DNA of 64,000 nucleotides from Paenibacillus sp. YN15 (GCF_003285005.1 NZ_QMFA01000020.1:58015-122014); one strand, 5' to 3'. Positions 34,526 through 43,933 are shown, counted from the stretch's first letter. A program made the numbers and translations. The notes: generated by a model not told the origin, from the sequence alone.

Positions 34526-36033
34526 ACCAGCCGCAGATCTAACTCGTTGATGATGTTATCTTGGTTGACATCCGCCGTTTTATAGGCTTCCCAATTCGGG
34601 CTGCCGGAGGTGAGGCCGAACAAACCGGCTACGATGCCCAGGTCGCCTACATCCACCACCTGGCTGCCGTCCACATCCTCAGGAATGCCAGGAGCTTTTT
34701 GCCCAGTAATGGTGATGGCCATGCTTCCTTGTACGCCGGAGCCGTCCACCGCTTGTGCGACAACCAGCACCGTCCCGTCCTTGGCCGCCTGGAGCAAGCC
34801 GCTGGCGGAGATTACCGCCTTGTCCGTGGCGGTAAAGCCATCGGCCTCGTACACGGACCACGTGACGGTAGCATTGGACGCATGGCTGGGTAGAACATCC
34901 GCCTGCATTTGCAGCGTACCGCCCAAGACCGTAATGGCGCTGCCTCCCAAGGAGCTTACGGTGATGGAGCCTACAGGAACCACAACAGCTGCTTCGTCGG
35001 GGGTGGCGCTTTGTTCGATAGAATTCCCACTTTCCCCGTAGGCATTGACCGCCCTCACCACATAATAGTAGGTGGTTCCGTTGCTTACGGCGGTATCCAC
35101 ATAAGCAGTCCCGGCAATACCGGATTGCAGTACCGTGTAAGGCCCGCCTTGATATGTGCTTTGGCTCACGGTGTAGGTATCCGCCCGGTCAACTGGCAGC
35201 CAGGACAGACTGACCTGTTGATTCCCCGCCACAGCTTGCAGTCCCGCCGGGGTGTCGGGAGCCGTTCCCTGCTCCGGATCAGGGTTTGCAGACGTGGAAT
35301 CGAACACGATGCCGCCGCTGGCATTGATAATTTTCACATGGTCGAAGACAGCCGATGCATGGGTTACAGCCAAGCCTACATTCAATGTACCTGAAGTCAT
35401 CGTTCCGGTATCCGGATGTGTGGTATACGGATTGTTGTAGGTTTCCCCATCCGCCGAATAGGCAGCTGTAAAGGTATTCCCGGATTTTTGCAGCTTCAGA
35501 TATACCGGCGCCGTTACGCCCCCGGGATTGCTGCCGCTGTTATTGGTTGCAAACCGTCTGTAATACCCCAGGGTTCCCGTATCAGGCTCCGTCACCGACG
35601 GGAAATAGCTGGCTGTAAATGAAGCGCTGGTATTGGATACTCCGTTCTTCACCATCAGGGCAACACGGGAGTGTGAATTGATGGCCGAACCGTTGGGAGG
35701 TCCGTCAACAGAGGCGATTCGGGCCGTGATGGTAAAATCCCCCTCAACCGGCAGATACAAAAAGTATACCGTATCCCCATTTGCTTCCCCGCTAACGCTT
35801 TGCTGCTTTCCGTCTACCGCTTCCATCCGGAATTGTCCGCTGCTGTAGCTTGACGCCTCTTGCTTTACAATGGCGGTGCCGGTGGATGTCCCGTTCATTG
35901 TCGCTGCCGTCCAGCCTGCCGGCAGTGCGCCGGAGGCCTCTGCTCCGGAAGGAACCGCCAGCTGCCATGACTGTGCAGCCATGAACATGGCAAGCAGCAT
36001 GGCCATCCCTCTTTTTTGGATCAAAGCCTTCAT
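34507..36033 (-). CDS. Secreted dockerin protein with sandwich, FN3 and Ig-like domains
   Basis: A 508-residue exported protein. Signal peptide 1-34; residues 37-250 form a lectin/glucanase-like sandwich of the type seen in secreted carbohydrate-active proteins (VYFLYLPVEGDFTITARI ... SRVALMVKNGV); FN3 at 258-345; Ig-like Big-type 352-440; type I dockerin-like pair of calcium loops at 452-508 (DVDGSQVVDVGDL and DVNQDNIINELDL). No anchor of its own, so it should reach the surface by docking to a cohesin. It starts 27 bases after the cohesin-SLH gene. A carbohydrate-binding rather than catalytic role is likely (inference). Confidence 0.85.
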   Translation of the reverse strand: MKALIQKRGMAMLLAMFMAAQSWQLAVPSGAEASGALPAGWTAATMNGTSTGTAIVKQEASSYSSGQFRMEAVDGKQQSVSGEANGDTVYFLYLPVEGDFTITARIASVDGPPNGSAINSHSRVALMVKNGVSNTSASFTASYFPSVTEPDTGTLGYYRRFATNNSGSNPGGVTAPVYLKLQKSGNTFTAAYSADGETYNNPYTTHPDTGTMTSGTLNVGLAVTHASAVFDHVKIINASGGIVFDSTSANPDPEQGTAPDTPAGLQAVAGNQQVSLSWLPVDRADTYTVSQSTYQGGPYTVLQSGIAGTAYVDTAVSNGTTYYYVVRAVNAYGESGNSIEQSATPDEAAVVVPVGSITVSSLGGSAITVLGGTLQMQADVLPSHASNATVTWSVYEADGFTATDKAVISASGLLQAAKDGTVLVVAQAVDGSGVQGSMAITITGQKAPGIPEDVDGSQVVDVGDLGIVAGLFGLTSGSPNWEAYKTADVNQDNIINELDLRLVADKIE

Positions 36034-36060
36034 ATCTGAGCGTCCCCCCTATGAGGTTGT

Positions 36061-37482
36061 TTAGTTCATCAGCTCCGCGTATTGAAGCAGCCGTTTCAGT
36101 ACAACAGCCGCCTCGGCGCGGGTTGCATTGGACGAAGGGATAAACAGCTGCGAGTCCTTGCCATTCAGCAGCCCTGCCTCCACAGACTGGGAGATGCCCT
36201 CCTTTGCCCAACTGCTCATCAAGCCTTCATCGGTGAAGGCCTCCAGATTCTTGACCTTGGCCGCTTGCGGCTTTCCGGCAGCCTGCATGGCCCGGCTGAT
36301 CATAACGGCCATCTGCTCCCGGGTAATATTGCTGTTGGGGGCAAAAATACCGGCATCCATCCCCTCCACAAGCCCGGCCTTCACCGCCGCGCCCACGTAA
36401 CCCGCGTGCCAGTCTGAGGAAGCAACATCCTTGAATGCCGCCGCCGCTGGAGCCGGAGACAAACCAAGCCCCCTAACCAGCAATGCCGCAAATTCAGCTC
36501 TGGTAATATCTCCTTGGGGCACAAACTGCTCATCCGCCCGGCCGTTTACCAGCAGCTTGGACGCCAGAAGCTCCACCTCCGCCTTGGCCCAATGGCCGCT
36601 CATATCGGCAAAGGTTTTGCTGTGCTCGATGACGGTATATATTCCGTTGCCCGAATGTTTGATGGTGGCTACGGCAACACCGCCTGCTTGCCCAAACACC
36701 GTCGGCACAAAAGTGAGCTCTCCGGTGGCCGGGTTAAACAGGACTCCTGTCGCCTTCTTCATGTCGATTCCGGCCGGGACTTCAATGGAAACCTGCAGAT
36801 AACCGCCGTTCTCCGCAACAGCATCGGTCTTCACCGGAGCGGCCAGAAGCTTGGCGCCGAGCCGCTGCGCGCTGGAGGCAACCAGCTCCGCCGTCCCGCC
36901 GGATACTTTCTCCACTGGAGCCCCCGAAGCAGGAGGACTAACAGGAGGACTTGCAGGGGCGCCAACTCCCGGACTTGTGCTTTCGCTGCTGTCAGAGGTA
37001 AAAATCTGTGCGGTAACCGTCCGAACCTCCGTCCACCGGGTACCCAGACTATCCGGGGAAACGGCGAGAAGCTTGATCAGCTTGATATCGGCAGAGCCAA
37101 CAGCCCGCGCCTGAAATGTAAAGGTCCCCAGCTCGGCGTTTCCGCTTAGCCCCGCCTCTTTTCCTACCTTGGTGAAAGCAAAGGTGATCTGGTTGCCGTT
37201 GACCGAAGGAGTGATGGAAAATCCGCTGCCCTGAATAGAGGACTTGGCTGCTTTAAAGGAAAGCTTGCTGGCGTCATACTCGATCACCGCCTCATAGCCG
37301 TATAAATCCGCCAGATTCTCGCCCTTTAGGGTGACCGTCACCTCCTGGCCCACACTTGCCCCGGAGGCCGGTATCGATAAGGCATAGGCTGCATTCCCTT
37401 CAGCCCGGGATACCTGCGGCTCCACTATCAGCGCAAGCAGCAGGATCATAGCCAAACAAACGCTCCATAGTTTGCGATTCAT
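36061..37482 (-). CDS. Cell-surface anchor: cohesin domain plus three SLH repeats
   Basis: A 473-residue exported protein. Signal peptide 1-27; cohesin-type domain at about 30-165 (GASVGQEVTVTLKGENLADLYGYEAVIEYD: here cited by its YGYEAVIEYDASKLSF core); Pro/Ser/Gly-rich linker 170-195; a short sandwich 196-285; three SLH repeats from about 288 to the end (FADMSGHWAKAEVELLAS, FKDVASSDWHAGYVGAAV, FTDEGLMSSWAKEGISQS). SLH repeats bind pyruvylated wall polymer, so this is a scaffold that could hold dockerin proteins on the cell surface. It lies between the PL1 gene and the dockerin gene. Confidence 0.88.
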   Translation of the reverse strand: MNRKLWSVCLAMILLLALIVEPQVSRAEGNAAYALSIPASGASVGQEVTVTLKGENLADLYGYEAVIEYDASKLSFKAAKSSIQGSGFSITPSVNGNQITFAFTKVGKEAGLSGNAELGTFTFQARAVGSADIKLIKLLAVSPDSLGTRWTEVRTVTAQIFTSDSSESTSPGVGAPASPPVSPPASGAPVEKVSGGTAELVASSAQRLGAKLLAAPVKTDAVAENGGYLQVSIEVPAGIDMKKATGVLFNPATGELTFVPTVFGQAGGVAVATIKHSGNGIYTVIEHSKTFADMSGHWAKAEVELLASKLLVNGRADEQFVPQGDITRAEFAALLVRGLGLSPAPAAAAFKDVASSDWHAGYVGAAVKAGLVEGMDAGIFAPNSNITREQMAVMISRAMQAAGKPQAAKVKNLEAFTDEGLMSSWAKEGISQSVEAGLLNGKDSQLFIPSSNATRAEAAVVLKRLLQYAELMN

Positions 37483-37511
37483 TCCCGTGCCTTCCCTTCG
37501 TTAGAAGAACA

Positions 37512-37536
37512 GGGAGGGGCGTTGACCGCTCCCCCC
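37512..37536. other. Stem-loop between pectate lyase and anchor genes
   Basis: GGGAGGGGCG / CGCTCCCCCC, imperfect 8-9 bp stem with a 5-base loop, in the 70-base gap between the two genes. No clear T-run on the minus strand, so probable mRNA hairpin rather than a complete terminator. Confidence 0.35.
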
Positions 37537-37552
37537 GGATTCTCTTGGATAA

Positions 37553-40500
37553 TTACCGAATCATATTCGCCACATAAACAAGGTCAAGAATATCGATGAT
37601 CCCATCTTGATTAAAGTCCAGATTGGCATTCCAGCCCGCCGCACCGGACCGGAGTCCGTAAGCTGCGCCAAGGATGGCCAGGTCGCCGATATCCACTTGG
37701 CCCTCAAGCGGCTTAATGACTTCGCCGAGGAACGTATCCACCGCCGCGTTCAGCGCGATTAAGGCTTGATCCGCCTGCTGCTGGGTGGAGGCGCTGTTGG
37801 CCAAAACAGCCTTTGCCGAATCGATGGCTGCCTTCAGAATGCCCTTCGCACCCACCGGATATTGGGCAATCTTGGTCCCTTCCACCGCAGCGTTATGGCA
37901 GGCTTCTGCACTTAACACTGCTGCCTGCAGGGCAGACAAATCCACCTTGCCCACGATCTGAATCTGGAGGGAAACGGCGGCCGCCTGCTCAACAATGCCG
38001 GTGCTTCCCGAAAGTTTGACCGTTTGAGCGGCAATGGCGGTTGTTGGGGCAACAGCTTTGGCCTTCCAGGTCAATTCGATCAATGGCCCGTCTGCCGTCA
38101 CAGCCCCTTCCTGTCCGAAGCTGGCCACAAGAAAACGGATTTGGCCCGGGACATCCTTGATTTCCCTCACAATAGACAGTCCGGACTTTAAGGGGTTCGC
38201 CAAAACAAACTCCACTTTAGCACTGTCGTACTGGAACGTAATGTCCTGCGCAAAAATGGGGGTGGAAATATTGCTCAAGCCATACTTCGTCGCAAATTCC
38301 GCTCCGACTTCCACCGGCTCCACATGGGAAAGGGAGACAACGGGCTTGTTGCCTACCGGCGCCGCAGGAGTTGCGCTGGCCTGATTGGACGGCAGGCTTT
38401 CGCCAATGGCGTTAACCGCTGTAACCACATAGTAGTAGGTGGTGCCGTTATTTACACCGGTGTCGATATAGGAGGTCTGGGTGACATTGGAGGCAACCGT
38501 TGCAAACGTACCGTTGGCGCTGGTGCTTCTCTTCACGGTATAGGACGTTGCCCCGGAGGATGCTGTCCATGTCAGGGCAACCTTGGCGTCGCCTGCAGAT
38601 GCAGTGACGGAAGCCGGTGCGGAAGGCGCTGTGGGCACTGGCGTTGTCGGTTCCGTCGAATTGCCTCCAATGGAGACAATAGAGCTTGCGTAGCTTTTGA
38701 TCTTGTTCATCAGCGGCGCATTGATACTGTACGAAGGGTCATCCACCTCATTATTAAAGGTCCAGGTAAAGTCCCCGTTATTCATCCGTCCGGCTTTGGC
38801 CGTTACAACCTGCTCCACATCGCCTGCGGGATGGATATTTGCTGCGTTTACCCCTGTGTCAATCAGCGTATCGAAGTTATTGTAGACCGTTCCGCCCTTC
38901 AGGGTGACAAAATGGCTTGGCACCGCTTCGCTTCTGGACGATGCCAGATAAGCGTCGAAGGAGGTGGGATTGGCCGGAGCTGTTCCTGCATTGGAGTTGG
39001 CATAGATCAGACTGCCGGGATCACGGATGATGTTATCGTAGGCTTTAATCATGCCGCCCGTCTCGCCGGAGAAGGTGCCATTGGCAACCCCATCCTTGAT
39101 ATCCGTACCTTGCAGGGAGATCATCATCGGATTTTTGGCATTGCGGAACAGGTTGGATTCCACAAAGATGGAGCTTCCCGTAGTAGCGCCTACCCCATAT
39201 TTGGCGATTCCGTCAAAATAGTTGTTATAGACATGAATCGTTCCTCTTCTGACCCGCGGATGGCGGGAGTCGGAATGGTCAAACCAGTTATGGTGCAGGG
39301 TGACAAAAAACTCATTGGACTCGCTCAAACCGACCAGAGCGGATTTTCCGGAATCCCAATAGTGGTTATACGAGAAGGTGATAAAGGTGGAGCCGCCCTT
39401 CAGATCCGTGGAGCCGTCGCCCTTGGCCTGGTCCGCATCTCCCCCGGCAGTGCCGTAGAATAAATCATTATTATGCAGCCACACATTGGCATTGCCCGTA
39501 TCCAGGGAGATGCCGTCGTCAGGGAAAAGCATGATTCCCATATTCCTGATTTCGGCATTTCCGGCATATCTGACTAGGAAGCCCCAGCCATGCGCATACG
39601 CGTCTTCCCCGATGCCTTCCAGGGTTATATTCATTTCCGCATAATTGGACTTGCCCTTTACTTCCAGATATCCGCTGCTGTTCAACTGGCCGCTCATGTC
39701 GGCAGCCGTCACTTTCCCGATGAACCGGACAGCCAGAGGAGTTGTATCATAGCCTTTTTGCCGCAGGGACAAAATGTTGCCGATACCGATTCCTTGGGTA
39801 ATAGCGCCTTTGTTGCTGGTGATAACGTCAAGGGTTACGGTTTTGGCGGTTTCCGGCGTAACATAAATCACCTGGGCCCCCGGTCTAAGCGTACCGTCAT
39901 CGTTATAAGCCCCTGAGCCTGTTTTGAATGTGGAGTTGGAGGCAAATGCAAAACCGGATCTGTCATGCTTCTCTACGGTTATGATGTCGGAAACCGAGCT
40001 GGCTCTTGAATTGTCCGGCAGCACAGCCTCCACCTTCAGCACATAGTCTCCGGCTGCAAGGCCTGCAGCATCGGCTCTCCAATATGTAGGGTATTGGCGG
40101 ATTAATTGCGTATCAAGCTGAGCATATTGGGAATCGGCTGCGCTTAAGGGCTTCACATATACGTTATACCCTTGGGCATTGCTGACAGGAGCCCATTCCA
40201 CATAAGCGGTCTCGAACCAGCCGCCGCTCTTGGATAATACAGGACTGAAGGCGTCCAACGGCACAGGGGCGGCGGAGACAACAGCCGAGCTTACGCTCTC
40301 CCCGTCGATGTTCACCGCAGTCACGACGAAATAATACGTGGTGCCATTGATCAAGCCGCCCACCGTATAGTTGGTGGCTGTTATGTCGGCGGCAACCGTT
40401 GCAAAGCTCTCCCCGTCTGTGCTCATTTTCACCTTGTAGCCGGCTGCTCCGTTCACAGCTTCCCACGATACCATAACCTTGGCATCGGCTGCAGTAGCCC

Positions 40501-41842
40501 TTACCCCTACAGGCGCCAAGGGCGGCGGCGATTGCACAGGGATTGCCTGCACCTCCGCTGCGTCTGCGCTGGGGCCTACGCCGTTAACGGCGGAAACTGT
40601 AAAGTAATACGTTGTAAGGTTCGCCAGCCCCGTTACCGTGTAGGAGTTGGCTGGAATGTCCGCCACAGAGGTGTACGGGCCTCCGCTGGCTGTTCCATAT
40701 TTAACTGTGTAGCTCTGCGCTCCCTCAACAGCACTCCAGTTCAAAACCACCTGGCCGTTCTGCGGGGAAGCAGTAAGCCCTGTGGGGGTGGCCGGAGGCT
40801 GCGGCTTCTGCGGCGTTGCCATAACCTGTGAGGAATCGGCGCTCTCCAGACCGTTGCTGGAGGCGGTTACCACATAGTAGTAGGCGATACCCTTGGTCAA
40901 CCCCTGGTCCACATAGGAACCGGCTGTAAGGCCGGACTGGACATCCGTGTACGGACCTCCGTTTGTTTCCGAACGCTTCACCGTATAGCTCACTCCGTCT
41001 ACGGCAATCCAGGACAAGCTCACTTGGGCATCGCCCGCTTCAGCCGCAAGGCCTACCGGTGCGGATGGCCGCGTGACTTTGGTGTATACCTTCAGATTAT
41101 CGTAGTACATGCTGGAGGTCTGAGATGATGTGGTGAAGCCCGAAAGCTGCGAGATTTCCGCAGCGGAATTGGCCGCAGTTTCGGAAAACTCGAACACCCC
41201 GGCGCTGGAGAAATTCCCCGATGTGCCTGCACGGGCGAAGGCTTGGGCTTTTTTCTCGTTGGTATCCACTTCCAGCCTGATCTGATACCAAACATCCTTT
41301 TGGTAGCCCTGGACCACCCGCTTGTTGGAGCTGGCGCCGTACAAGTATTGGGACAGATTCGTCCCGCTGTCGCTTAGCCGCAGCTCAATCAGCGCCTGCC
41401 CCAATTGATTTTCCAACCGGATGACCTTGTAGCCGTGGCTGTCCATTCCCGTTTTTTCCACGCGCCAATCAAATTCAACCGTCACCAAGCCGGTAAGGGA
41501 GGAAGGCAGGGTCCGCACAAATTTGCTGTCCCCGCTGTCCGTATCCTTCACAATCATTACATTGCCTGTTTTCTCGTTATTGACAGCAGGGTTGGATATG
41601 CCGCCTGCTTCGATAACCGTAACATCATTGGTGGGTGTACCCGGATTAGGCGTAATGGCATAACCGGCCGCTTCCAGCCCGGCGCGGTCTGTTATGCTGT
41701 TATATCCATCATGAATGATATCCGTTATGATGTAATCATCGGCGGCATGAGCAGCCGGAACCAAAGCCGGAATCCCCGGCAATATCAGATTGAAACCAAG
41801 CACCGCCGAAATCACCATGCTTAGCAAACGTTTTCTTTTCAT
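37553..41842 (-). CDS. Giant PL1 pectate lyase with FN3s, cohesin, FIVAR and dockerin
   Basis: A 1429-residue secreted lyase; ATG at 41842 with GGGAGG five bases upstream. Signal peptide 1-34; lectin-like sandwich to about 260; four FN3-like domains to about 630; PL1 right-handed beta-helix at about 640-1050, with calcium Asp residues in DLKGGSTFITFSYNHYWD and the catalytic Arg in HSDSRHPRVRRG; another FN3 about 1065-1150; cohesin-type domain about 1165-1295 (ITFQYDSAKVEFV); FIVAR helices about 1300-1375; dockerin at the end with one canonical loop (DFNQDGIIDILDL) and a first loop reduced to GQVDIGDL. It cleaves polygalacturonate by beta-elimination outside the cell. Both cohesin and dockerin in one enzyme is notable. 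Confidence 0.92.
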   Translation of the reverse strand: MKRKRLLSMVISAVLGFNLILPGIPALVPAAHAADDYIITDIIHDGYNSITDRAGLEAAGYAITPNPGTPTNDVTVIEAGGISNPAVNNEKTGNVMIVKDTDSGDSKFVRTLPSSLTGLVTVEFDWRVEKTGMDSHGYKVIRLENQLGQALIELRLSDSGTNLSQYLYGASSNKRVVQGYQKDVWYQIRLEVDTNEKKAQAFARAGTSGNFSSAGVFEFSETAANSAAEISQLSGFTTSSQTSSMYYDNLKVYTKVTRPSAPVGLAAEAGDAQVSLSWIAVDGVSYTVKRSETNGGPYTDVQSGLTAGSYVDQGLTKGIAYYYVVTASSNGLESADSSQVMATPQKPQPPATPTGLTASPQNGQVVLNWSAVEGAQSYTVKYGTASGGPYTSVADIPANSYTVTGLANLTTYYFTVSAVNGVGPSADAAEVQAIPVQSPPPLAPVGVRATAADAKVMVSWEAVNGAAGYKVKMSTDGESFATVAADITATNYTVGGLINGTTYYFVVTAVNIDGESVSSAVVSAAPVPLDAFSPVLSKSGGWFETAYVEWAPVSNAQGYNVYVKPLSAADSQYAQLDTQLIRQYPTYWRADAAGLAAGDYVLKVEAVLPDNSRASSVSDIITVEKHDRSGFAFASNSTFKTGSGAYNDDGTLRPGAQVIYVTPETAKTVTLDVITSNKGAITQGIGIGNILSLRQKGYDTTPLAVRFIGKVTAADMSGQLNSSGYLEVKGKSNYAEMNITLEGIGEDAYAHGWGFLVRYAGNAEIRNMGIMLFPDDGISLDTGNANVWLHNNDLFYGTAGGDADQAKGDGSTDLKGGSTFITFSYNHYWDSGKSALVGLSESNEFFVTLHHNWFDHSDSRHPRVRRGTIHVYNNYFDGIAKYGVGATTGSSIFVESNLFRNAKNPMMISLQGTDIKDGVANGTFSGETGGMIKAYDNIIRDPGSLIYANSNAGTAPANPTSFDAYLASSRSEAVPSHFVTLKGGTVYNNFDTLIDTGVNAANIHPAGDVEQVVTAKAGRMNNGDFTWTFNNEVDDPSYSINAPLMNKIKSYASSIVSIGGNSTEPTTPVPTAPSAPASVTASAGDAKVALTWTASSGATSYTVKRSTSANGTFATVASNVTQTSYIDTGVNNGTTYYYVVTAVNAIGESLPSNQASATPAAPVGNKPVVSLSHVEPVEVGAEFATKYGLSNISTPIFAQDITFQYDSAKVEFVLANPLKSGLSIVREIKDVPGQIRFLVASFGQEGAVTADGPLIELTWKAKAVAPTTAIAAQTVKLSGSTGIVEQAAAVSLQIQIVGKVDLSALQAAVLSAEACHNAAVEGTKIAQYPVGAKGILKAAIDSAKAVLANSASTQQQADQALIALNAAVDTFLGEVIKPLEGQVDIGDLAILGAAYGLRSGAAGWNANLDFNQDGIIDILDLVYVANMIR

Positions 41843-42024
41843 GGAGCCCTCCCATAAAAGTAATGTGGCCGCATGTGTGAGGTACTTCCACTCCATGCCG
41901 CCCCTGCAAAATCATTCTCATGAACAAAGGTATTTCCTCATCCCTTTTCTTCCCCATCCCTTTTTCCGGTATATGCTGGATAACGCCCCCTCTCGACCTG
42001 AAACCGCTTTCTAAGCATAATGAA

Positions 42025-42038
42025 TGAAGCGCGTTTCA
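42025..42038. promoter_or_regulatory. Palindromic operator-like site before the pectate lyase gene
   Basis: TGAAGCGCGTTTCA, flanked by A and T to give a near-perfect 16-bp palindrome, about 185 bases upstream of the lyase ATG. Central CG steps with AA/TT arms resemble LacI/GalR-family operators; it is not a strict CcpA cre site because the central bases are shifted. A weak promoter (TTATTC ... TTATGC on the minus strand) overlaps it. The remaining 41843-42160 sequence shows nothing else I can support. Confidence 0.4.
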
Positions 42039-42162
42039 TGAATAATCATTGCCTCACAAGTAGCGTCAAATTTGCTCTATCTAAGCTAGTGAGCATCTGT
42101 GGAATAAGGGGCCGCGTTATGAAAACCTTAGGATGCGGTTGGTTAGCAGCAAACTGCCATGC

Positions 42163-42194
42163 AAAAAACAAAAAGCCCTCCATAAACAGAGGGC
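42163..42194 (-). terminator. Terminator after the locus 3 binding-protein gene
   Basis: Six-base stem GCCCTC / GAGGGC with an 8-base loop followed on the minus strand by TTTTTGTTTTTTG. It ends the transcript that includes the locus 3 transporter and insulates the pectinosome cluster. Confidence 0.75.
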
Positions 42195-42213
42195 AAGCTG
42201 CAATATTGGATAT

Positions 42214-42246
42214 TCAGTTTATCAGCTCCGCGTATTGAAGCCGCCG
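42214..42246 (-). pseudogene. Leftover tail of an SLH protein gene
   Basis: On the minus strand the last ten codons and stop of an SLH protein remain (RRLQYAELIN-stop), nearly identical to the end of the cohesin-SLH gene at 36061 (LLQYAELMN-stop); 21 bases match exactly. Upstream of it there is no SLH coding sequence, only the end of the binding-protein gene. It marks a lost or moved SLH gene, like the dockerin tail at 13580. Confidence 0.6.
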
Positions 42247-42281
42247 CCCGGACGGGCAGCCTTCCTGTTTTGCGGGCCGAA

Positions 42282-43865
42282 TTATTTCAACTGATCCTTA
42301 TTCTGCTGGTACCAGTCATTCACGATTTTATCCACATTTTCTCCGCCAAGCCGCTTCCATTCCTTGTGCAGCTCGTCCATTCCCGTCTGGGCGGTCATGG
42401 ACGCTCCGCCTGTTACTACCTTGGCCTCAATCTGCTGGGCGATGGGAGCAAAGGTGGCCAGCAGTTGGGTCAGCTCCGGCATGGTCGGGCTATAGGCGAT
42501 ATCGCGGCGGTATTTGTTTTTGAGAGCGATCTGCAGAGAGTCTCCTTTTTTCTTGGCATATTCCTGGGAGACCGCATCCTTGGCGGCCATGGCCGGATAC
42601 CATTCCGGCTTGATGATCTGCTTGCTCACAATCGCATACTCATTGGCATAACTGACTTCCTTGCGCAATTTTTCCGCATCGATGGTCTGGGGAATTTCGC
42701 CCTCATACTTCACATGAACGTTTTCTTCCCCATATTTAAGCGGCATCCAGCCCGTATCCAGCATCCAGTCCAGGAACTTGAAGGCCGCCTCGATTTTATC
42801 TTCCTTCATATTGGCATTAAAGGCGGTCAGGATGTTCGGCGGCGTTTCCTGATAAAGCCCGTATTTGCCGTATTTCGTCGAGAACGGCTCCATTGGCACC
42901 AGATTGGAGTCAGGCAGATTTTTCTTCAGATCCATAAATTCGTTCTCGACGTTCCAGGAGGCCAAATAGATGCCCGCTTGGCCCGTGGTCAGGAATTGCT
43001 TGGAGCGCTGGAAGCTCTTGTCGGTGATATATTCCTTGTCAATCAGACCCTCGTCAAACAGCTGCTTCTGGAAAGCCAGCGAATCCATATACCGGTTGGA
43101 GAGGCGGCCAAATTCCAGTTTGCCGTTCTCCAGGAACCACTGGTTCTCATGGGTCCCGAAGAAGGCTCTCAGGACCGAGGCGGAGTTGCCGTGGAAGGCG
43201 ATGGGAACCGTATCCGCCTTGCCGTTGCCATCCGGGTCCCCGGTCTTGAACTTCCGGGCCACCTCCAGAAACTCCTCCTGGGTGGTGGGCATTTTCAGAT
43301 TCAGCTTATCCAGCCAATCCTGGCGAATCCAGATGCCGTGATTGGCAACGGAGCTGATCATGCGCACGCTGGATACCGCATACATCTTGCCGTCGAAGGT
43401 CAGATAGGACTTCAGCTCCGGGTTATCCTTCAGATATTGCTTGTAGGACGTGCTGTACTTCTCGATATAGGCGTCGATGGGCTGAATGGCCCCCTGATTG
43501 GCCAACTGGGCAATATATCCGCGGTCAAATTCCCAGATCAGATCGGGTGCGCTGCCGGAGGCAATGAGGGTGTTGAGCTTGGTTTGCGCCTCATTGCGGG
43601 GGACCGGAATCCATTTGACAATGGCCGGGCCATTTTCATTGATCCACTTGGTCCAGCGGTTGCTCTCGTAGCTACCTTCTTCAGCCGCTACTGTTCCACG
43701 GTCAAACATGGAGATGGAAATTTCCTTCTTGGGCGCCGGGGAGGCTGCCGTTCCGCCGGGTGAGGCGGAGGCTTGGGGTTCAGCGGCATTGCCGCCGCAA
43801 GCGGCCAGCATGGATGCGGTCAGACAAGCTGTCACTGCCAAAGCAATTCCTTTTTTTCTGCTCAA
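42282..43865 (-). CDS. Extracellular solute-binding lipoprotein, locus 3
   Basis: Binding protein of the third importer, about 527 residues. Signal sequence, lipobox MLAAC, Gly/Ala/Ser/Pro linker, then a family 1 binding body (WIRQDWLDKLNLKMPTTQEE near residue 175). The TTG at 43865 is preferred because AGGGG lies nine bases upstream; the ATG three codons earlier directly abuts that site, though it remains possible. Last gene of the locus 3 transporter operon. Confidence 0.88.
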   Translation of the reverse strand: MSRKKGIALAVTACLTASMLAACGGNAAEPQASASPGGTAASPAPKKEISISMFDRGTVAAEEGSYESNRWTKWINENGPAIVKWIPVPRNEAQTKLNTLIASGSAPDLIWEFDRGYIAQLANQGAIQPIDAYIEKYSTSYKQYLKDNPELKSYLTFDGKMYAVSSVRMISSVANHGIWIRQDWLDKLNLKMPTTQEEFLEVARKFKTGDPDGNGKADTVPIAFHGNSASVLRAFFGTHENQWFLENGKLEFGRLSNRYMDSLAFQKQLFDEGLIDKEYITDKSFQRSKQFLTTGQAGIYLASWNVENEFMDLKKNLPDSNLVPMEPFSTKYGKYGLYQETPPNILTAFNANMKEDKIEAAFKFLDWMLDTGWMPLKYGEENVHVKYEGEIPQTIDAEKLRKEVSYANEYAIVSKQIIKPEWYPAMAAKDAVSQEYAKKKGDSLQIALKNKYRRDIAYSPTMPELTQLLATFAPIAQQIEAKVVTGGASMTAQTGMDELHKEWKRLGGENVDKIVNDWYQQNKDQLK

Positions 43866-43909
43866 TCGATTCATCCCCTATTCAAATTTTTAAGTTCAAT
43901 TTATATCCA

Positions 43910-43927
43910 AGCGGGTTTTTGCCCGCT
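43910..43927. other. Stem-loop between permease and binding-protein genes, locus 3
   Basis: Six-bp GC-rich stem AGCGGG / CCCGCT with a 6-base T/A loop, in the 68-base gap. Similar position to hairpins in loci 1 and 4. Confidence 0.35.
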
Positions 43928-43933
43928 GTGATA

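Noticed and set aside
42025..42038. CcpA cre site before the pectate lyase gene
   Set aside because: The palindrome has GC, not CG, at the central pair of the 14-mer, so it does not fit the cre consensus; kept only as a LacI-like site.
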